Shown: positions 49,392 to 62,414 of the stretch, in pieces | Position numbering within the stretch: the first letter of the stretch is position 1 | Layout of the letters: every line of letters starts with the position of its first letter | Assembly: GCA_000934455.1 (NCBI GenBank) | Contig: KN886704.1 | Location: 35,994 to 99,993, forward strand | DNA length: 64,000 nt | Reading direction: 5' to 3' | Source of the DNA: Apostichopus parvimensis | Taxonomy: Eukaryota; Echinodermata; Holothuroidea; Aspidochirotida; Stichopodidae | Made by a program: the position numbers and the translations under genes | The notes under the pieces: model-generated | What the model was told of the DNA's origin: nothing | What the model saw: only the letters and a program-made list of their open reading frames with translations | Database searches by the model: none

Positions 49392-49985
49392 TTGGAAGTG
49401 CTCAGTAAAATATTATTCTGGGGGCTAATTTTGGCAAATGGTTTGGTACGGTTGGCTGCGTGTGTATATTATTCTGGCTGCGACTGGTATTTATGGACAT
49501 TTTATTCAGTTGTACATCAATTGTCGGGTGTTACAGACTTTGTCACTTGTCATGGCACACTGCGGTTGACGTCCTGGCGAACTATTTACATCTATGAACA
49601 ATCATCGGTACAAGGTTTAGTAATGTGTCCAATAAATCCGCGACTGACAGTAACATATTTGTGCTACAGCCAGTGGAGAGGATTACACCGAACTTTTACT
49701 GGTATTTCGGGATACAGCAATTCTTGGGAGGAACAGAAATTTCGTGAAAAGCCTTTCTGAACATATTCCTTTCACGTGATCTACCAACTGGATCGTACAC
49801 TGCAAACTATACCCCTAGAACAGGGTGTTTGGGTTTAGTATGCACCACAACATGCAACACGAAGCGCACATACCGAAGATATTCCTGTAATCCACCCCCA
49901 CCAAAAAATAATAACAATCATAATATTCCACTACACAAGAAACTGTGGCTGATTGTGCATAATTCTACAGGTTTATGGTAAGAAA
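49392..49985 (+). pseudogene. Eroded coding-like region, unrecognised
   Basis: An open frame to 49757 starts with a hydrophobic, signal-like stretch (KILFWGLILANGLVRLAAC) and contains many cysteines and tryptophans. At about 49675 the better frame shifts by one base to ITPNFYWYFGIQQFLGG. It meets one TGA, and continues as FLNIFLSRDLPTGSYTANY and GCLGLVCTTTCNTK to a TAA near 49981. N-F-Y-W-Y-F-G recalls an Ig core tryptophan. The shift plus stop suggest a dead secreted protein gene. The segment lies in the 1.9 kb present only in super-unit II. Confidence 0.33.
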
Positions 49986-51495
49986 AATACATATTACAAT
50001 TTTCAACTTAAAATAACAGGCACGAAATGGCAGCATCAAAAATGGGGAGGGCTGAGTTTGTTATTATGTACTAAAGCAAAAGCGAATTACATGAAATGCA
50101 TGACACATTAGTCACTGTAATCTTTGTGTACGGCGTACACAGATGTGACTGTTAGAAAGAACAAAGTCCAGAACAATGCAAAAGTCAATGGGTAAGAGGC
50201 AATATAAATACAAAGGGCATATGACTATACAAAAAACACTGCGTATCTTACTGCGCATGTCAACATAGTTAATTAACTCGACCGCAGGGTCGACACATAT
50301 GGTTAAAGGTTAGAGGTTTGCGTCAGTAGATCGCAAATGTAAATTTTTAGGTCAGCAAGTACATTTACATATGTATACGTGCATATGTGCGATGTATATG
50401 TATGTCTGTATGTAAACCTTTATGAACAATACAAATTTGGATGCAGATGTAAATGTACATTTAAATGTAGATTTGCATGTAATTGTAAACAATTATTACA
50501 TGAATATGTAGAATATAAAGAGTATGTATATGTTGATTTTTTTTATATACATATATACAAGCTGCAAGTCCCCTCGTTGACAACAAAAAAAAAGATACAA
50601 ATATGGTCTTAGTATCTGGTTTGCTTGGTTGCTGATTAAGATCCACGGGTTTGAAATTATTGTAATGTAAGTTAAAGGCTTGTCACTTTAGGAACAGTAG
50701 CAGGAAGAGGACAGTCAAAAACGAAACTGAAACTAAATCACTTAATTCATGAAGCTCCATTTTGTGTTTGTCTCTCTCTCTCTATAGAGACAAAACTAGT
50801 ATAGGTAAGCCAATACTGATAATATTTATGGAATATGGTTGATATATTATATTGATTTTAGCAAAGTGCAAACAGACCGCCACTCCTTAACAGAGCCAAA
50901 GTCCATGTCTAATTGGCAGCTATGTCTAAACTACACAGCTATAGTTGTACCAGTATGTATTTAACACGTTATTGTACATACTGGTGTTGAGATCTATCGT
51001 ATATAACAGTATGTACTTTAATTTTTGTTTCCCGTAAGTAGCCATAGATAAGTAACCGCGTTTCTGAAATTTGACTACTGCTAATAGTCTACTTATACAA
51101 TGAAGGGATGAAACGTTTACCATATTGTTAGTGGTTATTGTCTACCAAAATGATCATCGACTGGGTGTGGTGACTTGCAGAGATTGCGGATTCGCATTGT
51201 TTCAAAATCTACTCAAGACGGTTTGAGAAACATTTGACTATATTTTAATATACGGAAAAGTCTGTCAATACTGGTTGGTTTGCTTGCTGTTTTATGGTCA
51301 CACTTTTTATAAGAAAGAAAAAACATCGCTTTGTTGCAAAGAAAAATGAAAAATAAAAACTATTATGAATCACGGTTTTGGATAGTAACACAATTGCGAT
51401 AGGATATCAGCTTAGGCTGATAGATAATGAAGCTCGTCATGTGGTACATCGTAATAACCGCCAAACGATCTTTACGGATTTATCATATTTTAAAG

Positions 51496-51894
51496 ACGCA
51501 TTTGGGTTGATACTGTCGGAACGGAATTGGAAAACCAAAATTACAGCAAATTGTGTTCTTGTCATTCAATGATGTTGGGCATTCCCGTAGCTTGCGAAGA
51601 CGTGGCGTTTATAATATCAAGGTGAGTGCAGTTTTTCCAGTTTTCTGAGAATAGCTTAGGCTGTGAGAGGAGCTGAAGTTATTTGTCACTTACTTTTATA
51701 ACGTCCTGGGATCCCCATCTATTTCATGAAATTACTTTTAAAAAAAATGGGGGTTTAGGTGCAAATTGATACTAATTATTTTAACGGTTTGAAACAAGAA
51801 GTTTCAACTATTCTATTGAACTCTACATATATCTTTTTCTGCATTGTGCAGGAGGATGAGTATGTTTCAAAGGCGACGATGCATAATTGCATAA
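51496..51894 (+). CDS. Candidate exon pair P-Q, copy C (fully open)
   Basis: Exon P (51496-51621, 126 nt, phase 2 to 2) encodes RIWVDTVGTELENQNYSKL, then CSCHSMMLGIPVACEDVA and FIIS before AAG-GTGAGT. Exon Q (51852-51894) follows gcattgtgcag and ends RRMSMFQRRRCIIA, TAA. This is the only copy where the full-length P exon, splice sites and Q are all intact. A stop lies just upstream of P in its frame, so P cannot extend and needs an upstream exon that I could not find. The product is unrecognised. If translated, the tail is strongly basic. Confidence 0.42.
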
Positions 51895-52554
51895 TCTTAT
51901 AAGTTTTGTTTTGCAGTACACTTTACAGCCAAGTAACGTTTTAATACAGGTGAGTCGTCTGTAATATCAAAAATTTTGTTCCCTCCAAAAGACACTAAAG
52001 ATTGAAAACTTTTTAATACCGAAAATTTGCCACTCTTGTTTGGTTATTCAAAGAGTCCATATGACTCTAGCAATGTCATGGAGTATAATCGACATCATAG
52101 TTTGTTATGGTGATTAGGGGCAATAAGTGAACAAATATCAATGAGTGATCAAGGAGTCAAACAGTTTCATTGTCTGAAGCTTTAATTAAATTTAATTACT
52201 TTACCAGGCAAAGTTTATTTTGTATAACTATTGGATTTTTAGATTTCTTTGGCAATTCAACATAATCCAATACAGCTGACTCCCACAGTTCGATAGAGCA
52301 TAGGCTACATCTTTAACTATTCTGGAAAGACAAGGGCAAGAACTGTAATTTTTCTTATCTCTGTCCTCAGCAATTTTTGAATAAAATATGAAGGAGTGAC
52401 CAGTCACAACATATTTTTGACATTTCTAAGTAATGAAGCGTACAAACCTATACAACGGGGAACGAACGAAATCACACTTTGACTACACGTAGTCATAACA
52501 TTCTATACTACCATGGAATACGTTACAAGAATACGTCAATTAGTATGTGAAGTA

Positions 52555-53068
52555 TGACTCATCACCATGTAGGCCTATAGTAAAGCACGGAGATTGACAT
52601 CACTATATAGGCACATAGTAAAGCACGCATATTGACATCACCATGTAGGCCTATAGTAAAGCACGGAGATTGACATCACCATGTAGGCCTNNNNNNNNNN
52701 NNNNNNNNNNNNNNNNNNNNNNNNNNNNNNNNNNNNNNNNNNNNNNNNNNNNNNNNNNNNNNATTGACATCACCATGTAGGCCTATAGTAAGCACGGAGA
52801 TTGACATCACCATGTAGGCATATGGTAAAGCACGGAGATTGACATCACCATGTAGGCTTATAGTAAAGCACGGAGATTGACATCACTATATAGGCACATA
52901 GTAAAGCACGCATATTGACATCACCATGTAGGCCTATAGTAAAGCACGGAGAATGACATCACCATGTAGGCCTATAGTAAGCACGGAGATTGACATCACC
53001 ATGTAGGCATATGGTAAAGCACGGAGATTGGCATCACCATGTAGGCCTATAGTAAAGCACGGAGGTTG
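52555..53068. repeat. 38-bp minisatellite, array II
   Basis: At least twelve units of the 38-bp repeat (ggcctatagtaaagcacgg then agattgacatcaccatgta), more uniform than array I. Variant units with gcacatagtaaagcacgcat recur at regular spacing, suggesting a higher-order repeat of several units. The array contains an assembly gap. Confidence 0.9.
52691..52762. other. Assembly gap (72 N)
   Basis: 72 undetermined bases inside the minisatellite. The true array length is unknown and may be much larger than shown. Confidence 0.98.
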
Positions 53069-54143
53069 AGATCATCACAAAATAACAAATGATTGAGGCA
53101 ACACAATTTTGCACTTTTTAAGCATACCATTTTATAATATACGATTTCTTTTAAAAGGTATATCAATTAAACAAGTTTAATGTTTCAGACGTGCGTTGTC
53201 AGTGGCCGGTCTCTATGATTACAAGTTTGTTACACATTTGGCAAGGCCCTGCCGAAAGAAGAAATACATTACTTTTATATCTAAAATAACTTATTAACTT
53301 ACATTTTCACAATCTTAATGCAAGCGTACCTCGTTCCGGTGTCCATCAAATTATGAAAAAACTGAGCCCTACTGGAATCCTTAAAATAAAATGAATGTCC
53401 AGAAAACTTTACTAAAACCTTAAGGTCATAAGAATTGTTATGCAAAGCAAGACTGTATAGACAGTAAGTTCACATCGCGTCCCGACCTCGTTTCCCTTCC
53501 ATTATTATATCAATGAACAGGATGATATTCCTCTGGTAGATGGTTGAATAAAATTCGTACCGTTCTGCGAATATAACTTGATGGCATCCGTTACAGAGCT
53601 CGTCGCATAAGAAATAATAGCCTCAATATGTTCAGTACTGAAGAACATACGACTGGTGAATGTCGAACCATGTTGCTAACATTTTATTTATATAATCAGT
53701 TACAATTCGGTAATATGGCTTGATATTGGTTTACTATAAAGCGCAGTGTTAAAGAATGGGGAAGAGGAAGGGCGAAGTCCACAACTTTAAAGAAAACCAT
53801 CTTGTATTTATGTTGTTTTCGTCAGTTAAAAATTGCGATTTTGGTCTTGAAAAGGGTCCATTCCATGTTTGAAATTCACAATGGTCATGATGAAGCTTTA
53901 GGAGCTAACCGACGTGAGCGTCTTTTTTCCATTCCAAAAGTCACCAGTTTGGTTCTAATTCCAAGTTTTGGTTAAATATGAGTCGAACCTCTTATTGAAA
54001 GATGAATACAAATACTGACACTTACTCAGTAGCACATACTCAGTATACAGAATGTATTCAGTTCGGGCAGTTCAGAGGTATAGTATTGTAGTTTGCGCCG
54101 TCCCCCAGGAAAGTAACTATCCCTCGACTCGTGTAACTCATAC

Positions 54144-54298
54144 AGATTTACTTATATCCACCTTATATAGTTTAACAACGCTAAGCCTACGTTTGACCTC
54201 CAGTAAAATTTTACGTATCCTCTCAAAATCCCTACTCTCTACAAGTCTTGTACATCTGATATAGTCAATATAGTTAAGAAACGGTTGGGGATATTGAG
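54144..54298 (-). CDS. Candidate exon X, copy F (open frame)
   Basis: The minus-strand counterpart of 45083-45237 with identical length (155 nt), acceptor (gattctccacag) and donor (TCT-GTATGA). It encodes QYPQPFLNYIDYIRCTRLV, then ESRDFERIRKILLEVKRRL and KVDISKS. Frame conservation with several silent changes argues for past selection. The overlapping plus-strand open frame starting MYSVRAVQRY is taken as a shadow. Confidence 0.38.
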
Positions 54299-54590
54299 CT
54301 GTGGAGAATCGATAACAAACTCACAAAAGAGAGAACAGAAGAAGATATGTAAAGGAAGTTAAACAGAACAGACCAAATGAGTGATTTCAGCATATCATTT
54401 CACAGCTATCAGTGGTATAGAACACCATGTCCATGTACAATGTCATTCGCGCACGAGCGCCGAAATGGGTGTTTTGATATAAGTGCTCATGTAACATTGA
54501 AACCCTAAGATTTCAGACTGCACTTTATGATCGCGACTTCTGAACGTGATCTCATCTTTCCCGAAGGATAGGGATGAAGTTCAATCGGTA

Positions 54591-54655
54591 TGATGCTAAG
54601 TGGATAGCGTTTACATTACAGAGTCCACACATTATATCCGACTCGGATATGATCT
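54591..54655 (+). repeat. tRNA-like SINE head, copy in L4-II
   Basis: Same A-box-like (gatgctaagtggatagcg) and B-box-like (tatccgactcgg) pair as at 45527, with substitutions in the intervening arm. It cannot fold as a tRNA. Confidence 0.35.
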
Positions 54656-56439
54656 CGCAAGCGATATTCACTTTGAACTAAACCGAAATCATAGAAACTT
54701 TCACATGGGCGATGAACGTAGGTGCATGCACATTGATTTCCCCTGTCACTTACCAAAAATAAACACGAATCGCTATATTTTTAAGCTTTTAGACTGTATT
54801 ACCCAGTATTTTATTCGTTCTATTACATGTGGTAAAACAGTATTCATTGCCAAATATATTGAAACACCTTCCCTATAGTTCTAGTTATTATTAACTTGTT
54901 CTGATATCATATAAAATCTCAACTGCTTTTTATATAAGTTTGCGAACATTGATCTTATCGTTGAAGTTGATATGGTTGTTTGGTATCCCGCTGCATCAGT
55001 TGATATGTTATTCCACTATCAGATATATATCTAGCAGCATGTCCTAAAGCGACGGGCTGGAAATCCTGCGGATCTGTATGTTTATTTAACCAGTCAGGTT
55101 TCAAAGTACCTTCTGAATTTACATTCAATGTTTATCAATATATCTACGTCCACACTGGTAAATTATGAATGCTTCAAAATTGGGAAACTTGTCTCCGACG
55201 GACTTGTCATCAGAAGCCAGTCTCGAGATCTAGAACCTACAATAACAAACATGAGTGGCGAATTTTTATCACTTGTCATTCGTTACTAATATACAGGTGT
55301 GCTAAGCTCGGAGGAGGTATTTTCATAAGCAAACTAACTACTTTAATGGTTCCAGCTATCGTTAAAACAGTAAACTTCACCACGCTTAAATAGAAGCCCT
55401 TACAGCTCAAACTCTGTAAAGTTACCAGGACACTCGAAGCACAGTAACAATATTTAAGAAGAAAATGCCTGATAATTCATAGGATTACCGCGTCTCAGAA
55501 CAAATATACTGATGATATAGTAATGAAGGATAAAATGTATTTTACGATTTGCCCGGATCAGATTGATCCACTGCCAACCATGGAAGGCCCACCGAAAACA
55601 CCATACCACCCTTGATAACCGTTCAGTTTGCCCGTTGCAACACCCGATATAAGTTTTATAGGGCCTGGGCCTTACACAAAGGTACGGGAATATACGTGAA
55701 CGAGGATCTCACACCTGAGAAACAACACAGTACATAATGATGACATAACAACTCTACGACAGACTTACTTTAACATATTTAGCCAACATGTCAACGAATT
55801 TGTTGCCATTACCTTGTTAATAGCTTCTCGTACGGGGCGCAACCACTCCAGGACGCTGCAATACACGTGCATACCGGTACTTCACATTTAGAATGTTCCT
55901 TTTTTAACATTGACTGCCGCTTTTCTATGAAGACCTACATTTTGTACTTGCTGTTGCTAACCTTGAAAATACAACAATTCTAGTATTTTCCAGTGATCTT
56001 GTGTCATACAACCGTTACAACGCTGTAAATAATTCCACTGTTTTGTTATTTGTATATACGTTTTGTTCTGTTTGTGCTATTTGTTTCGGGAATTTCATTT
56101 TAGACGATCAGGATAACACAATGTAATCTCTGCTCATCACATTATCATGCTACATGCCTTAATCCATATGTGAACCAAGAAGCTCTTGCGTCCTCTTGCG
56201 GTCGTTACCACATAAGCCACTTACCATTTCAATGCATTAAGTCGCCAAGAATTTCTTAATCATCTAGGGCCCATCGAGATACACCACATCTCATAACATT
56301 AGAAAAAATAGAAACGACTTCGACCATTATGAAAATTATAATAAACCCTGTAACTACAATATCGAGGAGATAACAAAATTAAGGTAAAGGGAATTTCAAC
56401 ATCTTTCATTTGAACAGTCGCTGCTTTGTCATATATTTG

Positions 56440-57110
56440 ACAATATTTCAGATTATCTTTCTCTTCTTGAACACAAATTTGATGTGCTGGGTTTTACCGA
56501 ACCTTGGCTTAAAGATAACGTTGTTTCTCACATATATTTTGATGGCTACAATTTAACTGAAGCGCATCGCAAAGTCAAAACGGGAGGAGGTATTTGTCTC
56601 TTTATCATGAATGAATATCGGTTCACGAATCGACACGTTCTTTCACTTTTCAACAGCTGTGTCGAATTTACTTTCATTGGGTTTAATGTACCCGGCTTAA
56701 ATCACAATGTAGTTGATGGTTGAAAACGTTGACTCCCGATGTTGATGTGTACTGATGATAGGTATTCCACTCTCACCAAGTTATCATCAGAAACCAAATA
56801 TTGCTTTTTAATGGGTGATTTCAACATTGATTTCTGTGATTCTATAAACCAGGGTCTTTTCGATACTATTTCAGCGTGTGGTTTTAACTCAGAAATATAC
56901 CAGCCAACCAGGGTTACTAGTATAGTAGTAGTAGCTTACATATTGACAATATACTAACTCATATTATCACCATTGATGCTAATGTTTTGGTTGATTGCTC
57001 ATGAACTCTCTTAACAAACATAGGCGATCATGAACCTATATTCACCAGTACCTCTTTACGTCCTAAAATTAATGAGTATCCCAAAGTACGCTTACGATTT
57101 TTTTTATTGT
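56440..57110 (+). pseudogene. LINE endonuclease fragment
   Basis: Frame pieces read FDVLGFTEPWLKDN, KTGGGICLFIMNEY and CFLMGDFNIDFCDS, the E-P-W-L, G-G-G and G-D-F-N blocks of an APE endonuclease. Stops at 56721 and beyond and a frame change near 56735 break it. It differs from the LINE at 35.8 kb in sequence, so it belongs to another family. The KNRP-type scrap at 57240 may be its continuation. Confidence 0.72.
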
Positions 57111-57149
57111 GTGTGTAACCGTTCAGTCATTTATATCGCACATCACACA

Positions 57150-57620
57150 AATTAGTTGGTGACGGGTGTATAGTGATAATGAGACACAGCATCTGTTACA
57201 AAATATCCTTTCATTTTTTTGGGAGAAAACTTATTTAGAGAGCTGTCCGTGGATTGAACTCAAACGTACTTATAAAAAGAATCGACCTTGAATCACTAGA
57301 CATATTAAAATTGGAAGGAGGGGGGGGGGGGGGCAAACTGGGATATGGGTATCGTCAGCTTAGGGATGGGTCGTAATATACTTCACTATTATCTATTGTC
57401 ATTCTTCTATTTTTTGTTATAAAATAATTCTCGGAAAGCCTTCAAGGTGTTTTCAATTGTCTTTTATAACGGCACCATATTTGTATATATGCATTTGTTC
57501 TATGTTTAGACCCCGCATTATATATGTAACACGTGGTGTGAAAAACAAATAAACGAAACGAAACCTGGTTGTACCCTTATCGGTAAGTCTCTTAATTATT
57601 GCTAAAATTACACCTGGAGA
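57150..57620 (+). mobile_element. LINE fragment (L5-II)
   Basis: Counterpart of 45640-46100, with the degraded KNRP linker motif, a G14-type run at 57319-57332 and the shared acacgtggtgtgaaa block. No intact frame. Confidence 0.5.
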
Positions 57621-58728
57621 GCAACGGGTGAGGATGAGATAATACAAATATGTATTGGTACGTCTATTGAAAACGTATGCCCAGAAGTACTCGCTAGTAT
57701 TAACTTGTTCTGATGCACATTGCTCTGATAAAAGACATAACATCAACTGGTATTTTTACTGGTAAAATATACATTTAGATGTATTAATGATTATTATATA
57801 TTTTGTTTATAAATATATACAAGCTGCAAGTCACAATAAAAGAGATACCTGTTAGACCCTGGTATCTGATCCACGGGTTCATAGTTATTGCAAAGTAAGT
57901 TAACTACAGATCGCTTTGGTAACAGTTGGCCAAGGACCGTCAAAAACGAAACTGAAACTATATAAGTTAATTTATAAAGACCTCCTGTTATAGATGATTC
58001 TTGCGAGGGTAACTAACACAGATAAGACCCTACTGATAACGTACGTTATGTACAACAGACACGGGAATATGGTTCATGTATTATATTGATTTTAGCTAAA
58101 TGCAAACAGACCGTCTCAACTAACTAGTTCCAAAGTTCTTGTCTCATTGAAAGCTGTATAACAACTACGCAGATATATTTATACCAGTAGGTATTCAGCA
58201 CGTTATTGTATATACATATATTGTGTTGGGATCAGTTATATTTAACAGTATGCACTTTCATAATGTTTGACGTCTCCTGTCAGTAGCAACTGATATGTTG
58301 ACTCGTTTCTAAAATTTTGCCACTGCCTTCAGTATATTTATACCATAGAGGAAAAGAGCTGTTACCATCTTTTAAATGGATTTTTTGACTAAACTGATCA
58401 TCGACTGAATGTAGGGACTTGCGAATAGTACGGATTAACTTTTGTTTAAAACTCTTCTCAAGATGGTTTGAGAAACATTTGACTATATTTGATATACTGA
58501 CAAGTCTGTCAATACCTATTGGTGTGCTTGATGTGTAATATACTCAACATACACTTTTTTCAACTAAAAGATTATAATTCGCTTGATTGCAAGAACAAAC
58601 TATTATGAATCACGGTTTTGGATAGTAACACAACTGCAATAGGATATCAGCTTAGGCTGATGAAGTACGTGATGTGGTAGATCATATTAACCGACACCTG
58701 TTCTCAACGAATTTATCATATTTATGAG

Positions 58729-58853
58729 GAGCATTTGGGTTTATCCAGTGCGAACGGAATTCAAAAAAGCAAATTTCAGCAAATTTTGTTCGCTAAGTTC
58801 AATGATGTTGCCAGTCTGGTAGCTTGTGAAAACGTGGCGTTCATAATATCAAG
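58729..58853 (+). pseudogene. Candidate exon P, copy D (broken)
   Basis: Reads SIWVYPVRTEFKKANFSKFC and then a TAG caused by one missing base, before the conserved donor (AAG-GTGAGG). The matching exon Q has been deleted together with about 80 bp around it. Confidence 0.35.
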
Positions 58854-59469
58854 GTGAGGGCATCTTTCAGTTTAATAAAAAAAGCTTAGGCTTTGGTAGG
58901 AGCTGAAGCTATTTTGTCACTTACTTATATACCGTCCTGGGTTCCCCACCCATTTTATGATATTATGTTTAATACATAATCTTATGTTTCGTTTGCAGTA
59001 CAACTTAGTAACGTTTTAATGCAGGTGCCTCGTCTGTAATATTGAACATTTTGTTCCCTCTAAAATACACTAAGAATTTAAAGCTTTTTGTCACTCTTGT
59101 GTGGCAATTCAAAGAAACCAGTTGACTCTAGCACTTCGATATACTATATGCTTAAACTCTACTTTTTCTGAAAAGACAAGTGCCAGAACTATAATTTTGC
59201 AAATGCCGTTTCTCAGCAGTTTCTGAACAAAACATTTTACATGAAGGAGTGACCAGTCACAAAAGCTTCATAGTCTGAATCTTAGATTAAAATGTAATTA
59301 CGCAACCAAGCATATTCTGAGTAACTAAGCGTATACAACCTGAAGAGGGACTGGGACGGGAAAACAACGAAATCACACTCTGTCTACAAGTAAACCTAAC
59401 ACTCTATACTACCATGGAACACATCACAAGAATACGTCAATTGCTTCGTATGCGAAGTATGGCTCATCA

Positions 59470-61100
59470 CGTCGCGTTAAATAAAATTCGTAACGTAATG
59501 CTAAGATAACTACATAGCATCCGTTACAGAGCTCGTCGCTTAACAACTAATATCCTCATTATGTTTAGTTCTGAAGTACATATGACTGCAGAATGTCCCA
59601 CCGTATTGTGAATATTTTATTTATGGAATCAGCCACAATTTGGTTATGTGGCCTGCTTTTGCTAGAAAACGCAGCGGTAAAGGATTGAGAAGGGGGAGGT
59701 TTGCAGGCCCCAACTTAATAGAAAAACATATTGTATTTCTAATTTTCGTTAATTATAATTGATTTTAATCTTGAAAAGTGTCAACTCCATGTTTGAACTT
59801 TCAATGGTCATGATGTTGTGCTTTTGGGGCTAAACGACGTGACAGTCGTTTTCCCATTTTCCCAGAATCACCAGTCTGGTCTTGAATTTAAACTTATGGT
59901 TAAATATGAGTTTAATCTCTTACTGAAAGAGAAATACAAATACCGAAACTTGTGGCGCATAATCAATGAAGAAGCTTTAAGTTCTGGAATTTAGAGGTAA
60001 TAGTATTGTGGTTTGCACTGTTCCACATGGAATTAACTATCCGTGAACTTCAAACAGATAATTTATATCCACCTTCTGTAGTTTTATAAAGCTAAGTCTA
60101 ATGTTGTCCTACAGCAATATTTCACGACGTATGCTCTCAAAATCCCTGTCCTCTACGAGTTATATGTACTTTACACAGTCAATATAGTTAAGAAACGGTT
60201 GATGATATTGAACCACCTTATACTCATGGCTCGTACAGTAACTACTGTTCATGTTCTGTAACACATCACGTTACGAATTCATTCGTTTTATGCGAAGCCT
60301 ATGGATATACCCAAACATGGCCTTTCTGCGATCTTGGCATGACGAATTGGCGTAATTTAAAGAGAGTGTGAACTGGAATCAAGCGGTACCGTACCTCTTT
60401 TACTTTAAACATAGGCATATAGCTAGTACAGTAACTACTGGTGCACATGTTACACATGTAACTACTGCTCGTGTCCCACAACAGTGCGTTACTTATCACT
60501 ACATTGTGATTGTTACACGGTAACACGTGTTACAGGTGGCGAAAAGAACGTTAAACAGACCAGTGATTTCAACTTACAATTTCACAGATACGAGTGTTAT
60601 CAAAGCGTGAGCTGATATACAATTTGATTGGCCCACGAACGCCAAACTGGGTGTTTCATATAAGGTCTTCGGTTACCTTGATCCCCTAAGATTTTAGACT
60701 GCAATTTATGAGCCCGACCACTGAATGTGATCTCATCTTGTCCGAAGGACAGTGATCAAGTTATATCGGTCAGATGCTCAATGATAGCTTTTATATTAGA
60801 AAGTGTAAAGATAATATCCGACTCGGATGTGATCCCGCGTGCGATATACAATTTGGACTAGACAGAAACCTTGTCCTGATATGATTCACAATGTCAATCT
60901 GTATTTATATAAATATATCTGAACAGTGATTTTACTTTCAACAAGTTGATATTGTTAATTGGTATCCCGCTTCATCAATTGGTATGTTCATGGAGTCTAA
61001 AATCAGATATATATCTAGCAGCATGTAAGGTGTGTTACCTTTATGCTCAAGTACTTTTACATTTCATATGTACCAATATCCCAACTCTACACTGATGAAT
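59470..61100. repeat. Third, diverged L4 copy
   Basis: Matches 44.45-45.6 kb and 53.5-55.0 kb but with many substitutions and small gaps. It directly follows block L2' of super-unit II, so it starts a third, partial and older unit. Exon X here (about 60058-60212, minus strand) contains two stops and lacks the acceptor. Confidence 0.72.
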
Positions 61101-61609
61101 TATGAATGACTCAAACATGGGAACCTTACTGCCCGTCACCAGAGCCAGTCTCGAGATCGAGAGGCTAGTCAAGAGCCTACCGTATCCAACGTGAGTGACT
61201 ATCCTCTATCCTTTGTCGTTCGTAAAGAACATAAAGGCGTGTAAAGCTTTTGAGCAAACCATGGAGCTATAAACAGATAGCTCCATGAGCAAACTAATTA
61301 CTCTGATGCATCCATCTGTCGCTGAAGCAGTGAAGGAAAATTTATGTACGACGCTTTCAATTATAATTAGCTGCAAAGAAAAGGCAAGTGGACATTGCTT
61401 TCAAAGAATTAGAAGGTTAACATAAAAAAAAACTCTCTGCAGTGGTCAGGAGGCCAAAAGTACAGTAAAAATATTCAATAACTAATTGCCTGAGACTTCA
61501 CATAATTACCTGACAGAGCTGAATACTTTTACTCGCCATTGCTGACCTGGAAAAACCAACAATTCTAGGATTTTCCTGTGACCTTGTGTCATACGATAAC
61601 ATTTATGTG

Positions 61610-61860
61610 GTTAGCTTTCCGTGGATGGAGCTCTAACGTACTGATATAAAGAATCGACCTTGGATCACTAAAGGCCTCATTTAGTCAGTGAAACATCAAC
61701 AAAAAATCTGTAGGGACTGTTTAAACAACCTAGTACTCATTGAATGATATTGTTCGATTAGCTAAGAAAATTTGCTACAAAGAGAACCTTAATAGCTGCA
61801 AAAATGATAATTAACGTACTTGAAGAAATATTTATGAATTTCTTACAGTAACCTGACAAA
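61610..61860 (+). mobile_element. LINE fragment with KNRPWIT-type linker
   Basis: ggagctctaacgtactgata is followed by aagaatcgaccttggatcac, the same linker coding as at 45720 and 57260. Beyond that, a further decayed stretch of the element runs to about 61860. Stops are frequent. Confidence 0.45.
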
Positions 61861-62414
61861 CTTGAAAATGAAGACGCACCTTTTTGCTGCCTCAAATTAT
61901 TGCAAATTTCTGCTCAAAAGGTATCAAATAATGATCTTTATCACCGTTTTACGTGTCTTACAGAGTTCATTACGTTACCGGGTAGCAACGGTTTGGAACT
62001 CATTACATCAACAATGATTTGCGAGCCAAGTATATAATATTTTAGAAATAATTTTACATGATAGCAGCATGTACTAGTTAAAATAATTGTATGGTAGCCC
62101 TTAGAAGTTACCTTAAAACAACGATAAACAATTTTCCGAAAATGTTGTTAAAGCATGATAACGCTAATTTTGCGTTTGACAGAGAAACGATTTGTTAAAC
62201 GATGGATATTACAAATCTGCTTTGAACATTAGCGAACGTGACGACGTCATCTGGGCAAATGTAGTTTGCGACATAACCCAAACTGCATACAGTTCCCACA
62301 GTAATGACAACAAAAAACGCGTTTGAATACAGATTAATTCCTTGCATAATTTTCTGTGAAATGTCTTATAAATAAGATATGTTTTAAAATAATTTTTAAG
62401 CTGTCATAAAATAT

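Larger units (their letters stand above)
50765..59470. repeat. Super-unit II of the segmental duplication
   Basis: Blocks in the same order as the first super-unit: L2 (50765-52555), minisatellite (52555-53068), L4 (53075-54650), extra 2.5 kb with a LINE fragment (54650-57150), L5 (57150-58010) and L2' (58010-59470). L2 copies pair with each other better than with L2', which shows an older duplication inside the unit and a later duplication of the whole. Confidence 0.82.

Noticed and set aside
52555-53068. Possible CRISPR-like array
   Set aside because: Units are contiguous 38-bp minisatellite copies with no unique spacers, and the genome is eukaryotic.
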